From NCBI GenBank assembly GCA_937904325.1, contig CALGTK010000135.1, positions 1 to 39,193 of the forward strand: a stretch of 39,193 nt of DNA, in the 5' to 3' direction. Every line of letters begins with the position of its first letter. Position 1 is the stretch's first letter. Shown in pieces: positions 8,064 through 18,018 of the stretch. The notes below the pieces were generated by a model. It was not told the origin of the DNA. It searched no databases and saw only the letters and a list, made by a program, of their open reading frames with translations. Position numbers and translations under genes: made by a program. The DNA comes from an uncultured Planctomyces sp. (GTDB lineage Bacteria; Planctomycetota; Planctomycetia; Planctomycetales; Planctomycetaceae).

Positions 8064-10409
8064 CTAATCGATGTATTGAAATTCGTTGCTCATCATGAGC
8101 GACTGAGCAACGAGCGGCCATGTCGACGCTCGACGCTTCTTATCAGCTGGCTTTGTGAATCGTGATTGAAGTTCGACAAACCTCAACACGCGTTCGGTTT
8201 CCAAACCGGCTGGCGACCGCTGAAAAATCAACTTGAAGAGCGTCGATACGCGTTCCGCATCCGTGCCAGCCTCTCTGAATTCCGACGTCTCGGTGATGGC
8301 GACGGTCTGGTCGATCACGAACATCGAATTCATTGTAAACAAAGCCTGCGGAGCGACGATGCTCTCGCCGCGTTTCGGCTGGCTTTGCACCGGAGTCGGA
8401 AAGTCGAATGCTCGCAGCGTCGGATCAAGATTAAATCGATTAATGTATCCATAGATGGCTCGGCGTTTTGTGTAGCCGTTCGTCCACAGCTTGCCAGCAT
8501 GACCTCGCGGAGTCGGGTCGAGCTGCCGCGAGGCACTCAAAAGACTGTCGCGGATTGCCTCAATCGAAAGGTGCTTCCGATTACCTCGCCAAAGCAGTTT
8601 GTTCTGCAAATCGGTGTTCACCCCGTCTTCGCGATAGTCGCTGCGTTGCTGATAGGTCTGTGAAAGAACGATCGTTCGAACGAGATGTTTGATCGACCAG
8701 TCGTGCTCGACAAAGTCTGCAGCCAGCCAGTCAAGCAACTCCGGATGGGTTGGTGGCGAACCCTGCAACCCAAAGTCCGACGGAGTGTCGACAATATGCG
8801 AACCCATCAGGTAACCCCAGACTCGATTCACAAACACACGAGCAGTCAGAGGATTGTCTGGACCGACGATCTTCTCGGCGAGTTGAAGTCTTCCGCTGGA
8901 GTCATCAGGGAACGGAGTCTGGTTCGCATCGATAATCTTCAGGAAGCGACGCGGCACAGCGTCACCCGGACTGCCTGCGTCACCTCGGATAAAAACGACC
9001 GGTTCCAGTGGTTTTGGACGATCGATGACACGCATGGCACGAGCCGGCGCTCCAGGATGAAACAACAGCAACTCAGCCAGTTCAGTTTCTCTAATCTTCT
9101 GTGAGATCGAACGCTTGTTGTTCTTCGCTTTACTGTTTCCCGATTTCATAACCTTTGCTTCGATCGCCGCTCGATTCTTTTTATAGTCAGCGAGGTCTGC
9201 TTCCGAAGGTTCGTAACCAGGCACCAGTGGCTGCTTTTTCTCGTCAAGTGAATTGACCCGAGCGACTGATGCAAAGACTCCTCGCAACGAATAATAATCT
9301 TTGGTCGGGATGGGCTCGTACTTGTGATCGTGGCATCGCGCGCAAGCTGCCGTAACGCCAAGCAAACCTCGAGTCGTCACGTCAATCAGGTCGTCCAGCG
9401 ATTCCAACGCGTCACGATTGGCAAATGGTCCTGCTGCGAGAAACCCCAGCGCTGCCATTTCAGCATCGCCTGGTTTGAAACCGATCAGGTCGGCGGCAAA
9501 CTGCTCACGAACGAAATCGTCGAACGGCTTATCTTTGTTGAACGAATCGACAACGTAGTCTCGCCAGGTGAATGCGAAGGGGAAGTAATGCGGCGTTCGC
9601 GTGTCGGGACGGTAGGCGCTGTCTGTGTCAGCATACCGTGCCACGTCGAGCCACATCCTGCCCAGATGCTCGCCGAACGTGGGCCGATCGATCAGTCGAT
9701 TGACAGCTTCATTTATCGCGACTGCCCGATCCTTCGAAGCCTCTTCAATAAACTTCTCAACATCATCCATCGACGGCGGCAACCCGGTCAGGTCGTACGT
9801 CCATCGCCGAATCAACGTACGAAAATCGGCCTCAATTGAAGGCTCAAGGTTGTGCTCTTTGAGCCGTGCAAAAATGAATCGATCGATCGCGTTTTGATTC
9901 CAGCGTCCGTTGCTGGCTTTGGGGGGCGTCTCGGCACTGACAGGTTGAAATGCCCAGTGATTCTCGGCCTGTCCGAAAAGATGTTCCTGATCGCCGAGCC
10001 GCGAGAACTCAGAATCGCCAATATCGATCTTCGATCCATGAGCCCCCAGTCGCACCCACTCCTCCAGCAATTTGATCTGCTCGGGCTTCAGTTTCTCTTC
10101 CGGCGGCATCTGCAGATTCTCGTCGGAGTACCTCACGGCTTTGATGAGCAGCGATGCGTCCGGTTCGCCCGGCAGCACCGCTTTGGTGGTGTCTCCGCCT
10201 GCGATCCAGCCAGAACGCCGATCCAGCAGCAGGCCGCCCTGGCGTTCCTCGGCTTCTTCAGAGTGGCACTCGTAACAATGCTTGATGAGCAACGGCCGGA
10301 TCTTCTTCTCGAAGAACGCCGTCTGCTTATCGTTGTTCGCCGCTCGCACAATCCCTGGTTGCAGAAGCAACGAGGCCAACAGAGTGACTACAATTCTGAG
10401 GTTAGACAT
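8064..10409 (-). CDS. PSCyt1 / DUF1549 / DUF1553 secreted cytochrome-like protein
   Basis: From ATG 10409 the product is 781 residues with a Sec-type signal peptide (SNLRIVVTLLASLLL...GIVRA). PSCyt1 follows with the haem-type motif CYECH at 45-49 and the RQGGLLLDRRSGWIAGGD context. DUF1549 (about 180-400) contains LDVARYADTDSAYRPD and a second CXXCH, CARCHDHKYEPIPTKDYY. DUF1553 fills the C-terminal half ([52 protein letters not shown]). The reading frame continues upstream to 10487 with 26 more residues, but these would bury the signal peptide, so I use the inner Met. It is followed by a DUF1501 gene; the pair is thought to act on polysaccharides or their breakdown products in the periplasm, without direct proof. 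Confidence 0.93.
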   Translation of the reverse strand: MSNLRIVVTLLASLLLQPGIVRAANNDKQTAFFEKKIRPLLIKHCYECHSEEAEERQGGLLLDRRSGWIAGGDTTKAVLPGEPDASLLIKAVRYSDENLQMPPEEKLKPEQIKLLEEWVRLGAHGSKIDIGDSEFSRLGDQEHLFGQAENHWAFQPVSAETPPKASNGRWNQNAIDRFIFARLKEHNLEPSIEADFRTLIRRWTYDLTGLPPSMDDVEKFIEEASKDRAVAINEAVNRLIDRPTFGEHLGRMWLDVARYADTDSAYRPDTRTPHYFPFAFTWRDYVVDSFNKDKPFDDFVREQFAADLIGFKPGDAEMAALGFLAAGPFANRDALESLDDLIDVTTRGLLGVTAACARCHDHKYEPIPTKDYYSLRGVFASVARVNSLDEKKQPLVPGYEPSEADLADYKKNRAAIEAKVMKSGNSKAKNNKRSISQKIRETELAELLLFHPGAPARAMRVIDRPKPLEPVVFIRGDAGSPGDAVPRRFLKIIDANQTPFPDDSSGRLQLAEKIVGPDNPLTARVFVNRVWGYLMGSHIVDTPSDFGLQGSPPTHPELLDWLAADFVEHDWSIKHLVRTIVLSQTYQQRSDYREDGVNTDLQNKLLWRGNRKHLSIEAIRDSLLSASRQLDPTPRGHAGKLWTNGYTKRRAIYGYINRFNLDPTLRAFDFPTPVQSQPKRGESIVAPQALFTMNSMFVIDQTVAITETSEFREAGTDAERVSTLFKLIFQRSPAGLETERVLRFVELQSRFTKPADKKRRASTWPLVAQSLMMSNEFQYID

Positions 10410-10558
10410 CGATTGAAACCGAATTTCCGGGCAAAACAGATTTGCAGGTAGAGGCATTGCCTGCTTCGTACCACGCAACGTCGGCAACTTGTGAATCGGT
10501 CATCGTCATTTAAACATGCCACGTTTATCACGATTTACGGCAAAGAAACAACCGCGCC

Positions 10559-11038
10559 ATGGAAATCACAGCCTACCACGAATCCGGCCACGCGTTGATG
10601 GCGGTGCATGTCGGGGCGGAAATTCATTTGGTCACGATCGATCCTGACTGGGACGACGGCCCGAAACGGTTCGGCGACACGCAGATTATCTGGGACACAA
10701 CCGGTCTCTCCGAACGCGAGTATTGCGAAAAGCGTGTTCTCGTCGCACTGGCCGGGCCAGTTGCCGAGATGCTCTACACCGGCGACGCATTTCACCCGGG
10801 CATGGTTGCCGAATGGGCGGCCGACTGGACCGAAGCCTGGCAAGCCGCGCAGTCACTTCACCCTGACCAGACAAAAAGACTGGTGTTTCTGGAACAAACA
10901 TCCGCCGATTTGTATCGATTGCTCAACGGAGACGACTTATGGTCAGCTCTGGCCGCCCTCGCCGATAACCTGCTCGCCCACGAAACACTCGAATCAGAAG
11001 AGGTGGTCGACATCGTCGAACAATGGCTGCCTCAGTAG
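10559..11038 (+). CDS. stand-alone M41-like (FtsH peptidase-type) HExxH protein
   Basis: The 159-residue product opens with MEITAYHESGHALMAVHVGA, so the HESGH zinc motif sits at residues 7-11, as in the M41 peptidase domain of FtsH. LVALAGPVAEMLYTG (about 62-76) matches the AGPAAE helix of M41, which supplies the surroundings of the third metal ligand in FtsH. There is no AAA ATPase module and no membrane segment, and the protein starts right at the HExxH helix. It could be a small cytoplasmic metalloprotease or an inactive relative. No upstream in-frame start exists: a stop lies at 10511-10513 with no start codon between. It diverges from the PSCyt1 gene on the opposite strand. Confidence 0.75.
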   Translation: MEITAYHESGHALMAVHVGAEIHLVTIDPDWDDGPKRFGDTQIIWDTTGLSEREYCEKRVLVALAGPVAEMLYTGDAFHPGMVAEWAADWTEAWQAAQSLHPDQTKRLVFLEQTSADLYRLLNGDDLWSALAALADNLLAHETLESEEVVDIVEQWLPQ

Positions 11039-11220
11039 GTCAGTCTCTGCCATCCGAAGTGTCGTTCCAAATTTGTCGTGATGCGAAATCGATCCGCCCG
11101 TTTCAATTCGATACTGGAGATCACTCGATCGTCGCAGTAGTGTGTCGGGAGAATTTCAGCATTTTTGGTTGATCCAGCACACTCAGACACATCCAGCAAC
11201 TTCGCAACGAGAGAGTCACT

Positions 11221-12096
11221 ATGTCTCAGCCCGACCCGTTCGAGTCTCAGGATCAGGATCGGATTCCCGAGAAGAAAGGCCTTAGCGGCTGTGCGATCGC
11301 CGGCATCGGATGCGTAGTCATTGTCGTTCTGGGCTTAATCGCCGTCGTCGTTGGTGGATGGTGGGTTGCCAATAACGTTCGCGAATTCGGAACAGATTTC
11401 GCCGTCAGTGCGATGAAAGAGGGATTGAACGAACTCGAAGTTCCAGACGATCAACGCAAACGTATGCACGACCGTATCGACGACGTTGGTCAACAATTCA
11501 AAGATGGAAAACTTGAAATCGAGCAGGTGGGGGCGATCTTTAAAAAACTATCAGAAAGTCCGATCCTGCCAGCCGGTGTGTCACTTTTCGTGAAGCGAGT
11601 CTATATCCGCGATTCGGGGCTGACTGAAGAAGAAAAGGCGGCGGCAGACATCGCGATCCAGCGGTTCTCGCGAGGTGTGATTGACAATTCGATTCCAGAA
11701 GCCAAACGCGAAGCAGTGCTCGACATGATCAGCACCAGGAAACCAGATGGTAATCGAGAATTCGAACAGAAACTGACCGACGACGAACTGCGAGCCTTTC
11801 TGAAAGCTGTCACCGAGACTGCCGACGAAGCCGGTGTCCCCGCCAAAGTTCCGGAAATCAATTTTGCCGACGAATTCGATAACGCGATCGACGAAGCACT
11901 GGACGAGTTCGGCGGCCCATCACGCGACAACGAACCAGCTCAGCCTTTGCTGATCGAGGAACCGGAAGAACTGAATCACGAAGCTTCCGAAACGGCGAAC
12001 GGAGAAGCGTCTGAAAAGGCCGAGACAGACCAAGCTCAGTCAACTGAAACGGAGCTGACAGAATCAGAAAAGGCCGAACCCGCAACAACGGAGTAA
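11221..12096 (+). CDS. single-span membrane protein of unknown function
   Basis: I do not recognise this 291-residue protein. It has a short hydrophilic N-terminus and one strong transmembrane helix at about 25-50 (CAIAGIGCVVIVVLGLIAVVVGG in part). A helical, charged domain (about 60-215) follows, then a Glu/Ala/Thr-rich low-complexity tail (about 235-291). The layout suggests an anchored extracytoplasmic or cytoplasmic helical domain. GAGAG lies seven bases before ATG 11221. It follows the M41-like gene after about 180 bases and converges on the sulfatase-PhoD gene. The Lys/Glu-rich tail is probably disordered. Confidence 0.75.
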   Translation: MSQPDPFESQDQDRIPEKKGLSGCAIAGIGCVVIVVLGLIAVVVGGWWVANNVREFGTDFAVSAMKEGLNELEVPDDQRKRMHDRIDDVGQQFKDGKLEIEQVGAIFKKLSESPILPAGVSLFVKRVYIRDSGLTEEEKAAADIAIQRFSRGVIDNSIPEAKREAVLDMISTRKPDGNREFEQKLTDDELRAFLKAVTETADEAGVPAKVPEINFADEFDNAIDEALDEFGGPSRDNEPAQPLLIEEPEELNHEASETANGEASEKAETDQAQSTETELTESEKAEPATTE

Positions 12097-12186
12097 GAAC
12101 GACATGCTGCGAGGACTATTCGAGCCATCCAAGGCGGAAATCTGGAGTCGGATGGTGGCATGTCTCGATTCCTGATTGAATAGCAG

Positions 12187-15102
12187 TCAGTTCTTTCCCT
12201 GCTTTGTGTGTTTGTGCAGAATTTCTCCTTTTTCGTCATGGAAGACGAAGGACAGGGTTGATGACGTATTGGCTTTGGCGGGAGATGATTCAATCATCAG
12301 GAAGCCGCCGGAGCGTTCTTTCTGTGTGTAGAGTTGTTTGATCAGGCCGTCGGGGTCCGTAGATTGTGGGTCTCCGGGAGCACGGCCCAGACGGGAGTTC
12401 GGGTCGACGAGGGCTCCACAGGAGAACTCTTCAATGCCTGCTGGATGGCGTGCGTGGTATTGCCAGTGACGGTCTCCGCAGACCAGATAGAAGTTATTTC
12501 TGGCGATGCCGGTTTTGTTGAGCCAGGCGAAGAACCCGTCACGCTCGTGGCGGAAGCCGTTGAAGTTGGTGTGGTTGTCGAACTTGCGTTTGTCATCCGG
12601 GCCGACCATTGGCGTGGGTGAGATCATCAGTTTGAACGTGGCGTCGCTCTCCGCGAGCGATTTCTTCAGCCATGCTTTCTGCTCGGCTCCCCAGATCGTT
12701 TTGTTCGGTCCGTCTTCATCCGCGTTGTTGCTGCGGTAACGACGGTTTTCGGTAAACCAGACCTGCAGGTCTTTGTTGATTCGATGGGTCCGGTAAGTTC
12801 TGGTTTTTGAGCCGTCTTCCATCGCTCCGTAGGGAAGTTGTTCAAGCATGATGCGGAGACCGGTTTCGGGAGACGGCAGGTAATCACCCGAATTGTCTCC
12901 ATCGTCGATGCGATAGTCGTGGTCGTCGATCATCCAGTACGTCGGGACTTTGGCGAAGAACTTCCGGTAGCGAGGCTGCACGAACTGCTCGTGCCACTTC
13001 TGCCGCATCTGAGGCACGGTTTCCGCGCGAGGCTTCTTAGGAGTGTCGTAATAAATGTTGTCGCCAGTTCCGACGAAAAAGTGCGGCTGAAGACGAAGCA
13101 TCGACTCAAGAGCCGGATAGCCGAGATGCTTGTCTGGTCCGGCGTGCGGAGCTGGCAGTTTCGTATTGTTATTCTGAAGGTGAATCTTCGAATCAATACG
13201 ACCATCGCCGTGGAATTTTCCGTAGTTCATGCCCGTCACGACGACGAATCGCGTTGACTCGGAGCTTTCTTTGCCAGGCAACGTCCGGAATGAGGCTGTC
13301 GGGCCAGGGACCATCTCGTCGAGATTCAGTCCGATCTTTGTGCGAATTTTGTATTCAGCACCGGGTAGAAGACCCTTGACGACGGTTCGAGCAATGAAGT
13401 CCCGCTCGGGATTTGCATCGCCGAAACCGACAACCAGATTCTCGACTTGAACAAGCTTGTCCCCTTGCACCTTCGGCCCGGCCATGATGAACATCACTTT
13501 GCCTTTTGCACCAGGCAGGTCACTCGGTAAAGGCGTCTGCTCTGAATCGTCGATCTGCAAGACAAGATGATCAGCCTTTGTCAGTCGAACCTGGACGGCA
13601 GCACTCGTCGACGTTACTTCGCCAACCATGATTCCCTGACCGGCGTGCACAGCGGCCTGCTCGAATCCCTTGCGAATTTTCCCTTCGTGATTAATGAGCG
13701 GTTGCGGGTTCCTGGCTTTGCCGAGTGGTCGACAGCCTGGCCCGACGTCTTTCACTCCGAGATCGTCCTTCTGAGAGTCAGCGAATGCTCGGAGCCTGGC
13801 GACGACTCCTGGATGATCTTTCGCGACGTTGCTGGCTTCCGAAATGTCGTCTTTGAGGTTGTAAAGCTCGCCTTTGGCGAGGTGTAGTTTCCAGTCTCCG
13901 CTGCGGACGCATTGCAGGTTGAAGCCGCGAAAGAAGTAGAACGCTTCGTACTGTGACTTCGCGTCTTTGCCTCCGGACAGAATCGGCCAGATGTCATGTC
14001 CGTCGAGCTTGCGATCGGTCGGAGCCTTGCCACCAGACAGGTTCGTCAAAGTTGGCAGAATATCCATCGTGCTGACGATTTCGTCGGAAGAGGTGCCGGC
14101 TGGAATCTTTGTCGGCCACCAGGCAATCGTGGGGACTCGCATGCCGCCTTCGAAGGTTGAGCCTTTGCCGCCTCGCAGTGGCAGGTTGATCGCTCCGTGA
14201 CGATTCTGGCCTCCGTTATCAGAGGTGAAGATGACCATCGTGTTTTCTGCCAGGCCTAGCTGGCGCACGGTGTCGAGCACCTGACCAACGCTCCAGTCGA
14301 CTTCTTCCACCCAGTCACCGAACAGTCCGTGCTTCGATTTTCCGTGAAACTTCTTTCCAGGGTACAGCGGAAAATGAACGGCCGAATGTGGCAGGTACAG
14401 GAAAAACGGCTCGTCGCGATGATCCCAGATAAAGCTGACAGCTTCGTTGGTGTAGTTTTCGACGATCGCCTGCTGGTCGGCAGGGAGCACTCGCTGAAGA
14501 ACGGTTTCGTTTCGAAGCAGAGGTAGCGGCGGCTGGCTACGTCGGACGTTGCGAGGCTTTGGCAGCGGAGCACCCAGATTACTCTTCACGCCGTCCGCTG
14601 CAGGGCCCATGTCGTTGGAATAGGGCAGCCCGTAGTAGTAATCGAAGCCGTGCTTCCTCGGCAGAAATTCCGGCTGATCGCCAAGGTGCCACTTGCCGAC
14701 GATGCCGGTTGCGTAGCCTTGTTTTTTGAGAAGCTCGGCGACCGTGACTTCATCCTGTGAAAGTCCTTCGGCATTTCCTGGAAACAGTACGTGCGGGATG
14801 CTGAGTGCTCGCTTGGGATAGCTGCCGGTCATCAGTGACGCTCGCGACGGCGAGCAGACCGGAGCCGCGTAGAAGCACGTCAACTTGCGACCTTCTTCGG
14901 CCATCCGGTTGAGATGCGGCGTTCGGTTTACCTTCGATCCAAACGGCTCGATGTCAGCGTAACCAAGATCGTCAATGTTGATGTAGATGAAATTTGGTTT
15001 TGACTTCTTCGCCGCTTCCGCCAGTGACGGAGCCAATATCGACACTGTCAGAGCAGCCACGCACCAGCGCACGATCCTTGTCAGCCGAAGTTGCTGGCCC
15101 AT
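12187..15102 (-). CDS. sulfatase fused to PhoD-like alkaline phosphatase
   Basis: From ATG 15102 the product is 971 residues. It starts with a signal peptide (RIVRWCVAALTVSILAPSLAEA). A formylglycine-dependent sulfatase domain (about 31-480) follows, with metal-binding NIDDLGYAD, the maturation motif CSPSR with Cys83, GKWHLGD and FTSDNGG. A linker with beta-strand character (about 500-610) resembles the N-terminal domain of PhoD. The final part (618-940) is a PhoD-type metallophosphatase, with FVGTGDNIYYD, WMIDDHDYR and LVCGDRHWQYHA. The frame is open up to 15228, adding 42 hydrophilic residues before the signal, which I consider unlikely. The fusion points to an exported enzyme removing both sulfate and phosphate esters, perhaps from an algal polysaccharide. 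An anaerobic or FGE-type maturase is needed and is not in the window. Confidence 0.92.
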   Translation of the reverse strand: MGQQLRLTRIVRWCVAALTVSILAPSLAEAAKKSKPNFIYINIDDLGYADIEPFGSKVNRTPHLNRMAEEGRKLTCFYAAPVCSPSRASLMTGSYPKRALSIPHVLFPGNAEGLSQDEVTVAELLKKQGYATGIVGKWHLGDQPEFLPRKHGFDYYYGLPYSNDMGPAADGVKSNLGAPLPKPRNVRRSQPPLPLLRNETVLQRVLPADQQAIVENYTNEAVSFIWDHRDEPFFLYLPHSAVHFPLYPGKKFHGKSKHGLFGDWVEEVDWSVGQVLDTVRQLGLAENTMVIFTSDNGGQNRHGAINLPLRGGKGSTFEGGMRVPTIAWWPTKIPAGTSSDEIVSTMDILPTLTNLSGGKAPTDRKLDGHDIWPILSGGKDAKSQYEAFYFFRGFNLQCVRSGDWKLHLAKGELYNLKDDISEASNVAKDHPGVVARLRAFADSQKDDLGVKDVGPGCRPLGKARNPQPLINHEGKIRKGFEQAAVHAGQGIMVGEVTSTSAAVQVRLTKADHLVLQIDDSEQTPLPSDLPGAKGKVMFIMAGPKVQGDKLVQVENLVVGFGDANPERDFIARTVVKGLLPGAEYKIRTKIGLNLDEMVPGPTASFRTLPGKESSESTRFVVVTGMNYGKFHGDGRIDSKIHLQNNNTKLPAPHAGPDKHLGYPALESMLRLQPHFFVGTGDNIYYDTPKKPRAETVPQMRQKWHEQFVQPRYRKFFAKVPTYWMIDDHDYRIDDGDNSGDYLPSPETGLRIMLEQLPYGAMEDGSKTRTYRTHRINKDLQVWFTENRRYRSNNADEDGPNKTIWGAEQKAWLKKSLAESDATFKLMISPTPMVGPDDKRKFDNHTNFNGFRHERDGFFAWLNKTGIARNNFYLVCGDRHWQYHARHPAGIEEFSCGALVDPNSRLGRAPGDPQSTDPDGLIKQLYTQKERSGGFLMIESSPAKANTSSTLSFVFHDEKGEILHKHTKQGKN

Positions 15103-15525
15103 AGACGATGGCTGTTCGGAAGTGGTTTTGAGCTGAGTCACGGAAGGCACCTCGCTGTGAGATTCGGAAGTTGTGTCGGATTGGCGATCTCTGTCGACTG
15201 GCTGATCCTGTTGGATCGCGCCGGACATTCTGGAGAGTTTGCCAGCGTTTGTCGCCGCAACGCCGCCGTCACTACATCAGTAACGCCAATTCAGGCCTGT
15301 TCCGCACTTTTTGATCGTGGATTCCGACACGGAATTGGAGAACCGTGCGAAATCCCGGTATGATCACCCGTCAGACTGCCAGCGAAGGAAACTGGGTTTT
15401 TATTGGGTTCACTTTTTTACTGGCAGCTTCCCCGCTGGCAACATGCCACACCTTTGACTCTTCATCATCGCCGTCGTTCATTCACGCGCAGCGGCGTCTC
15501 TTCCATTGCCTTCTGGTGAATTCGA
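15103..15525. other. divergent intergenic region, sulfatase-PhoD / DUF1592-type gene
   Basis: This 423-base gap separates divergent genes and should hold both promoters. On the left it includes the 126 bases that could extend the sulfatase frame to 15228. I see no convincing -35/-10 pair, operator palindrome or RNA gene. Confidence 0.4.
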
Positions 15526-17946
15526 ATGTCCGGTTCTGCAGCACTCACCTTTCGTGTCTTGTTGCCAGTCGTTTTGCTCGGTGCAACGACGGTTGCGCGA
15601 GCGGCAGCTGACGCAAAGAAGACGACGTCAGCGAACTTCCCCGCCGCCGTTAAGACATTCCTGGTCAATCACTGCGTCGCGTGTCACGATGGGGAGGACG
15701 GCGAAGGTGGTCTGAACCTGGCGGCGCTGCAGAGCAATCTCGATGCACCCGGCGGGATGACTCGCTGGATTCGAATCTTCGATCGCGTTCGTGCCGGCGA
15801 GATGCCGCCCCAGGAAGCCAACCGTCCAAAGCAGAAAGAGATAGGCAAGTTCCTTGGCGTTACACGGAAATGGCTGAGTACTCATCAGAGAGCGCGGTGG
15901 CAAACGCTTGGCCGGGTGCATGGTAAACGACTGACCAACCTGCAGCTTGAGCGAACTTTGCACGACCTGCTGGGTATAGATATTCCGCTGACAAGATTGA
16001 TGACGGAAGAGCCTCGGACGAACGGATTCACCACCGTGGCCGACGGGCAGCCGATGTCTCACTTTCAGATTCAGAAACACCTGGAAGTTGTCGACGTCGC
16101 CCTCGACGAAGCGTTTCGGCGAATTACTCAGCCGAAAGACGAGCTGCAGAAAACGTTCTCGGCGAAAGAACTGGCTCGTCGAAATCCTTCAAGGCGAACT
16201 CGTGAACCGGAGATACTTAACGGAAAAGCCGTCACCTGGTCTGGCACGCTGGTGTTTTATGGAAGGCTTCCGGCGACGACCGCTCGCAAGGACGGCTGGT
16301 ATCGGTTCAAAGTAAATGCGGCAGCGTTGAAAGCTCCGCAAGGCAGAGGCGTCTGGTGCAGCGTTCGCTCGGGACCGTGCGTGTCGAGCGCTCCGCTGAT
16401 GGGATGGGTCGGTTCTTTTGAAGCGACGGCGAAACCTCAGGAATGGACGTTTGAGTGCTGGCTGCCGAAAGGCCACATGCTGGAAATTCGCCCTGGCGAT
16501 CGAACGCTCAAAAAGGCAAGGTTCAACGGAGGGCAGGTTGGAACGGGGGAAGGCGAGCCGCAAAACGTGCCCGGCATTGCGATTGAATCTGTCGAGATGG
16601 AGCGGGTTCACCATGGAGGAGGTAATTGGCTTCTGCGGCGGTCACTGATTGGCGAGCTGCAGGTGGAGCCGACAAAAAACAAAACCCCTGGTGTTCTGAT
16701 ATCAGACACTCCGAAAGAAGCCGCGGCCCATCTGGTACTCGCTTTCGCTGAGCGAGCATTTCGCCGACCGGTTTCTCAAGAAGAAGTGCAACCGTACGTT
16801 GAGATCGTACTGGCGGAACTCGCCAACGATGTGCAGTTGCTCGACGCGCTGCGAGGTGGCTACCGAGCCGTGCTGTGCTCACCGCGGTTTCTCTACTTCA
16901 ATGAAACGCCTGGACTGCTCGATGACTATGCTGTTGCCTCGCGGCTGAGCTACTTCCTGTGGAACACGATGCCGGATACACAGCTTTTTAAGCAGGCAAA
17001 AGCTGGAAAGCTCACAAAGTCATGGGCCGTTCAACAGCAGATTGAACGCATGCTGGCGGACGACCGCGGGCAGGATTTCGTTCGAGACTTTGCGGCTGAA
17101 TGGCTCGACCTCAGCCTGATCAATTTTACCGAACCTGACCCGAGGCTTTACCGCGATTTCGACATTCTGGTGCAGCAGTCGATGCTCGACGAGACGCACG
17201 CATTTTTGCAAACGTTGGTTAATGAAAACCTCAGCGTGGGGAATCTGATCGACTCTGACTTCACCTTTCTGAATAGCCGGCTTGCTCGTTTTTATCAGAT
17301 CGACGGAGTGGCTGGCGACGAACTGCAGCGAGTCGCGCTGAAGCCGGAGCATCACCGTGGCGGTGTGCTGAGCCATGGGGCTGTTCTTAAAGTGACGGCC
17401 AACGGCACGACCACATCGCCGGTGATTCGCGGTCTGTGGGTTTCAGAACGTCTGCTGGGCATTCACGTTCCGCCGCCACCTGAGAACGTCCCAGCCATCG
17501 AACCAGACATTCGCGGCGCAAAGTCAATTCGCGAAATGCTCGCCAAACACCGAGCAGACGCTTCCTGCGCAAGCTGTCACGTGAAGATTGACCCACCCGG
17601 CTTCGCGCTGGAAAATTTCAATCCGGCAGGGCAATGGCGGGATACTTATTACGCCGGCAGGAAAAACAGAAAGTTTAAGCCGCAGCCGATCGACGCCAGC
17701 TATGACATGCCCGACGGACGTCACTTTGAGGATTTCGAAGCGTTTAAAAAACTGGCGTTAGCAAAGCCTGAAGTCCTCGCCAGCAACGTTGCCGAAAAAC
17801 TGATCACCTACGGAACCGGAACTCCGGTAACATTTGCTGATCGAGCCGCCGTCGAACAGATCGTTCAAAAGTGTGCTGAGTCAAATTACGGATTCAAATC
17901 ACTCATCACCGCCGTGGGTTCTCATCGGGTTTTTATAACGAAGTGA
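15526..17946 (+). CDS. DUF1587/DUF1592/DUF1595/DUF1588/DUF1585 (PSD-type) cytochrome-like protein
   Basis: The product is 806 residues. A signal peptide (ALTFRVLLPVVLLGATTVARA) leads into a PSCyt-type module with CVACH at 50-54 and AGEMPP. DUF1587 follows (RLTNLQLERTLHDLLGID), then a carbohydrate-binding-like insert (about 220-370). DUF1595 and DUF1592 come next (AFRRPVSQEEVQPY, SRLSYFLWNTMPD), then DUF1588 with a second haem-type motif, CASCHVKIDPPGFALENF. DUF1585 closes the protein (YDMPDGRHFEDFEAFK). It is the standard partner of the DUF1552 protein encoded directly downstream. The role is presumed periplasmic electron transfer or oxidation linked to glycan use; no member has a fully defined reaction. 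ATG 15526 has a weak ribosome site. Confidence 0.93.
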   Translation: MSGSAALTFRVLLPVVLLGATTVARAAADAKKTTSANFPAAVKTFLVNHCVACHDGEDGEGGLNLAALQSNLDAPGGMTRWIRIFDRVRAGEMPPQEANRPKQKEIGKFLGVTRKWLSTHQRARWQTLGRVHGKRLTNLQLERTLHDLLGIDIPLTRLMTEEPRTNGFTTVADGQPMSHFQIQKHLEVVDVALDEAFRRITQPKDELQKTFSAKELARRNPSRRTREPEILNGKAVTWSGTLVFYGRLPATTARKDGWYRFKVNAAALKAPQGRGVWCSVRSGPCVSSAPLMGWVGSFEATAKPQEWTFECWLPKGHMLEIRPGDRTLKKARFNGGQVGTGEGEPQNVPGIAIESVEMERVHHGGGNWLLRRSLIGELQVEPTKNKTPGVLISDTPKEAAAHLVLAFAERAFRRPVSQEEVQPYVEIVLAELANDVQLLDALRGGYRAVLCSPRFLYFNETPGLLDDYAVASRLSYFLWNTMPDTQLFKQAKAGKLTKSWAVQQQIERMLADDRGQDFVRDFAAEWLDLSLINFTEPDPRLYRDFDILVQQSMLDETHAFLQTLVNENLSVGNLIDSDFTFLNSRLARFYQIDGVAGDELQRVALKPEHHRGGVLSHGAVLKVTANGTTTSPVIRGLWVSERLLGIHVPPPPENVPAIEPDIRGAKSIREMLAKHRADASCASCHVKIDPPGFALENFNPAGQWRDTYYAGRKNRKFKPQPIDASYDMPDGRHFEDFEAFKKLALAKPEVLASNVAEKLITYGTGTPVTFADRAAVEQIVQKCAESNYGFKSLITAVGSHRVFITK

Positions 17947-18018
17947 ATGCGGCCAGACTCCCAACATCAGGACAACCGACGAGCGCCCGATCATCGTCAC
18001 CATCACAGAACAGAGATC

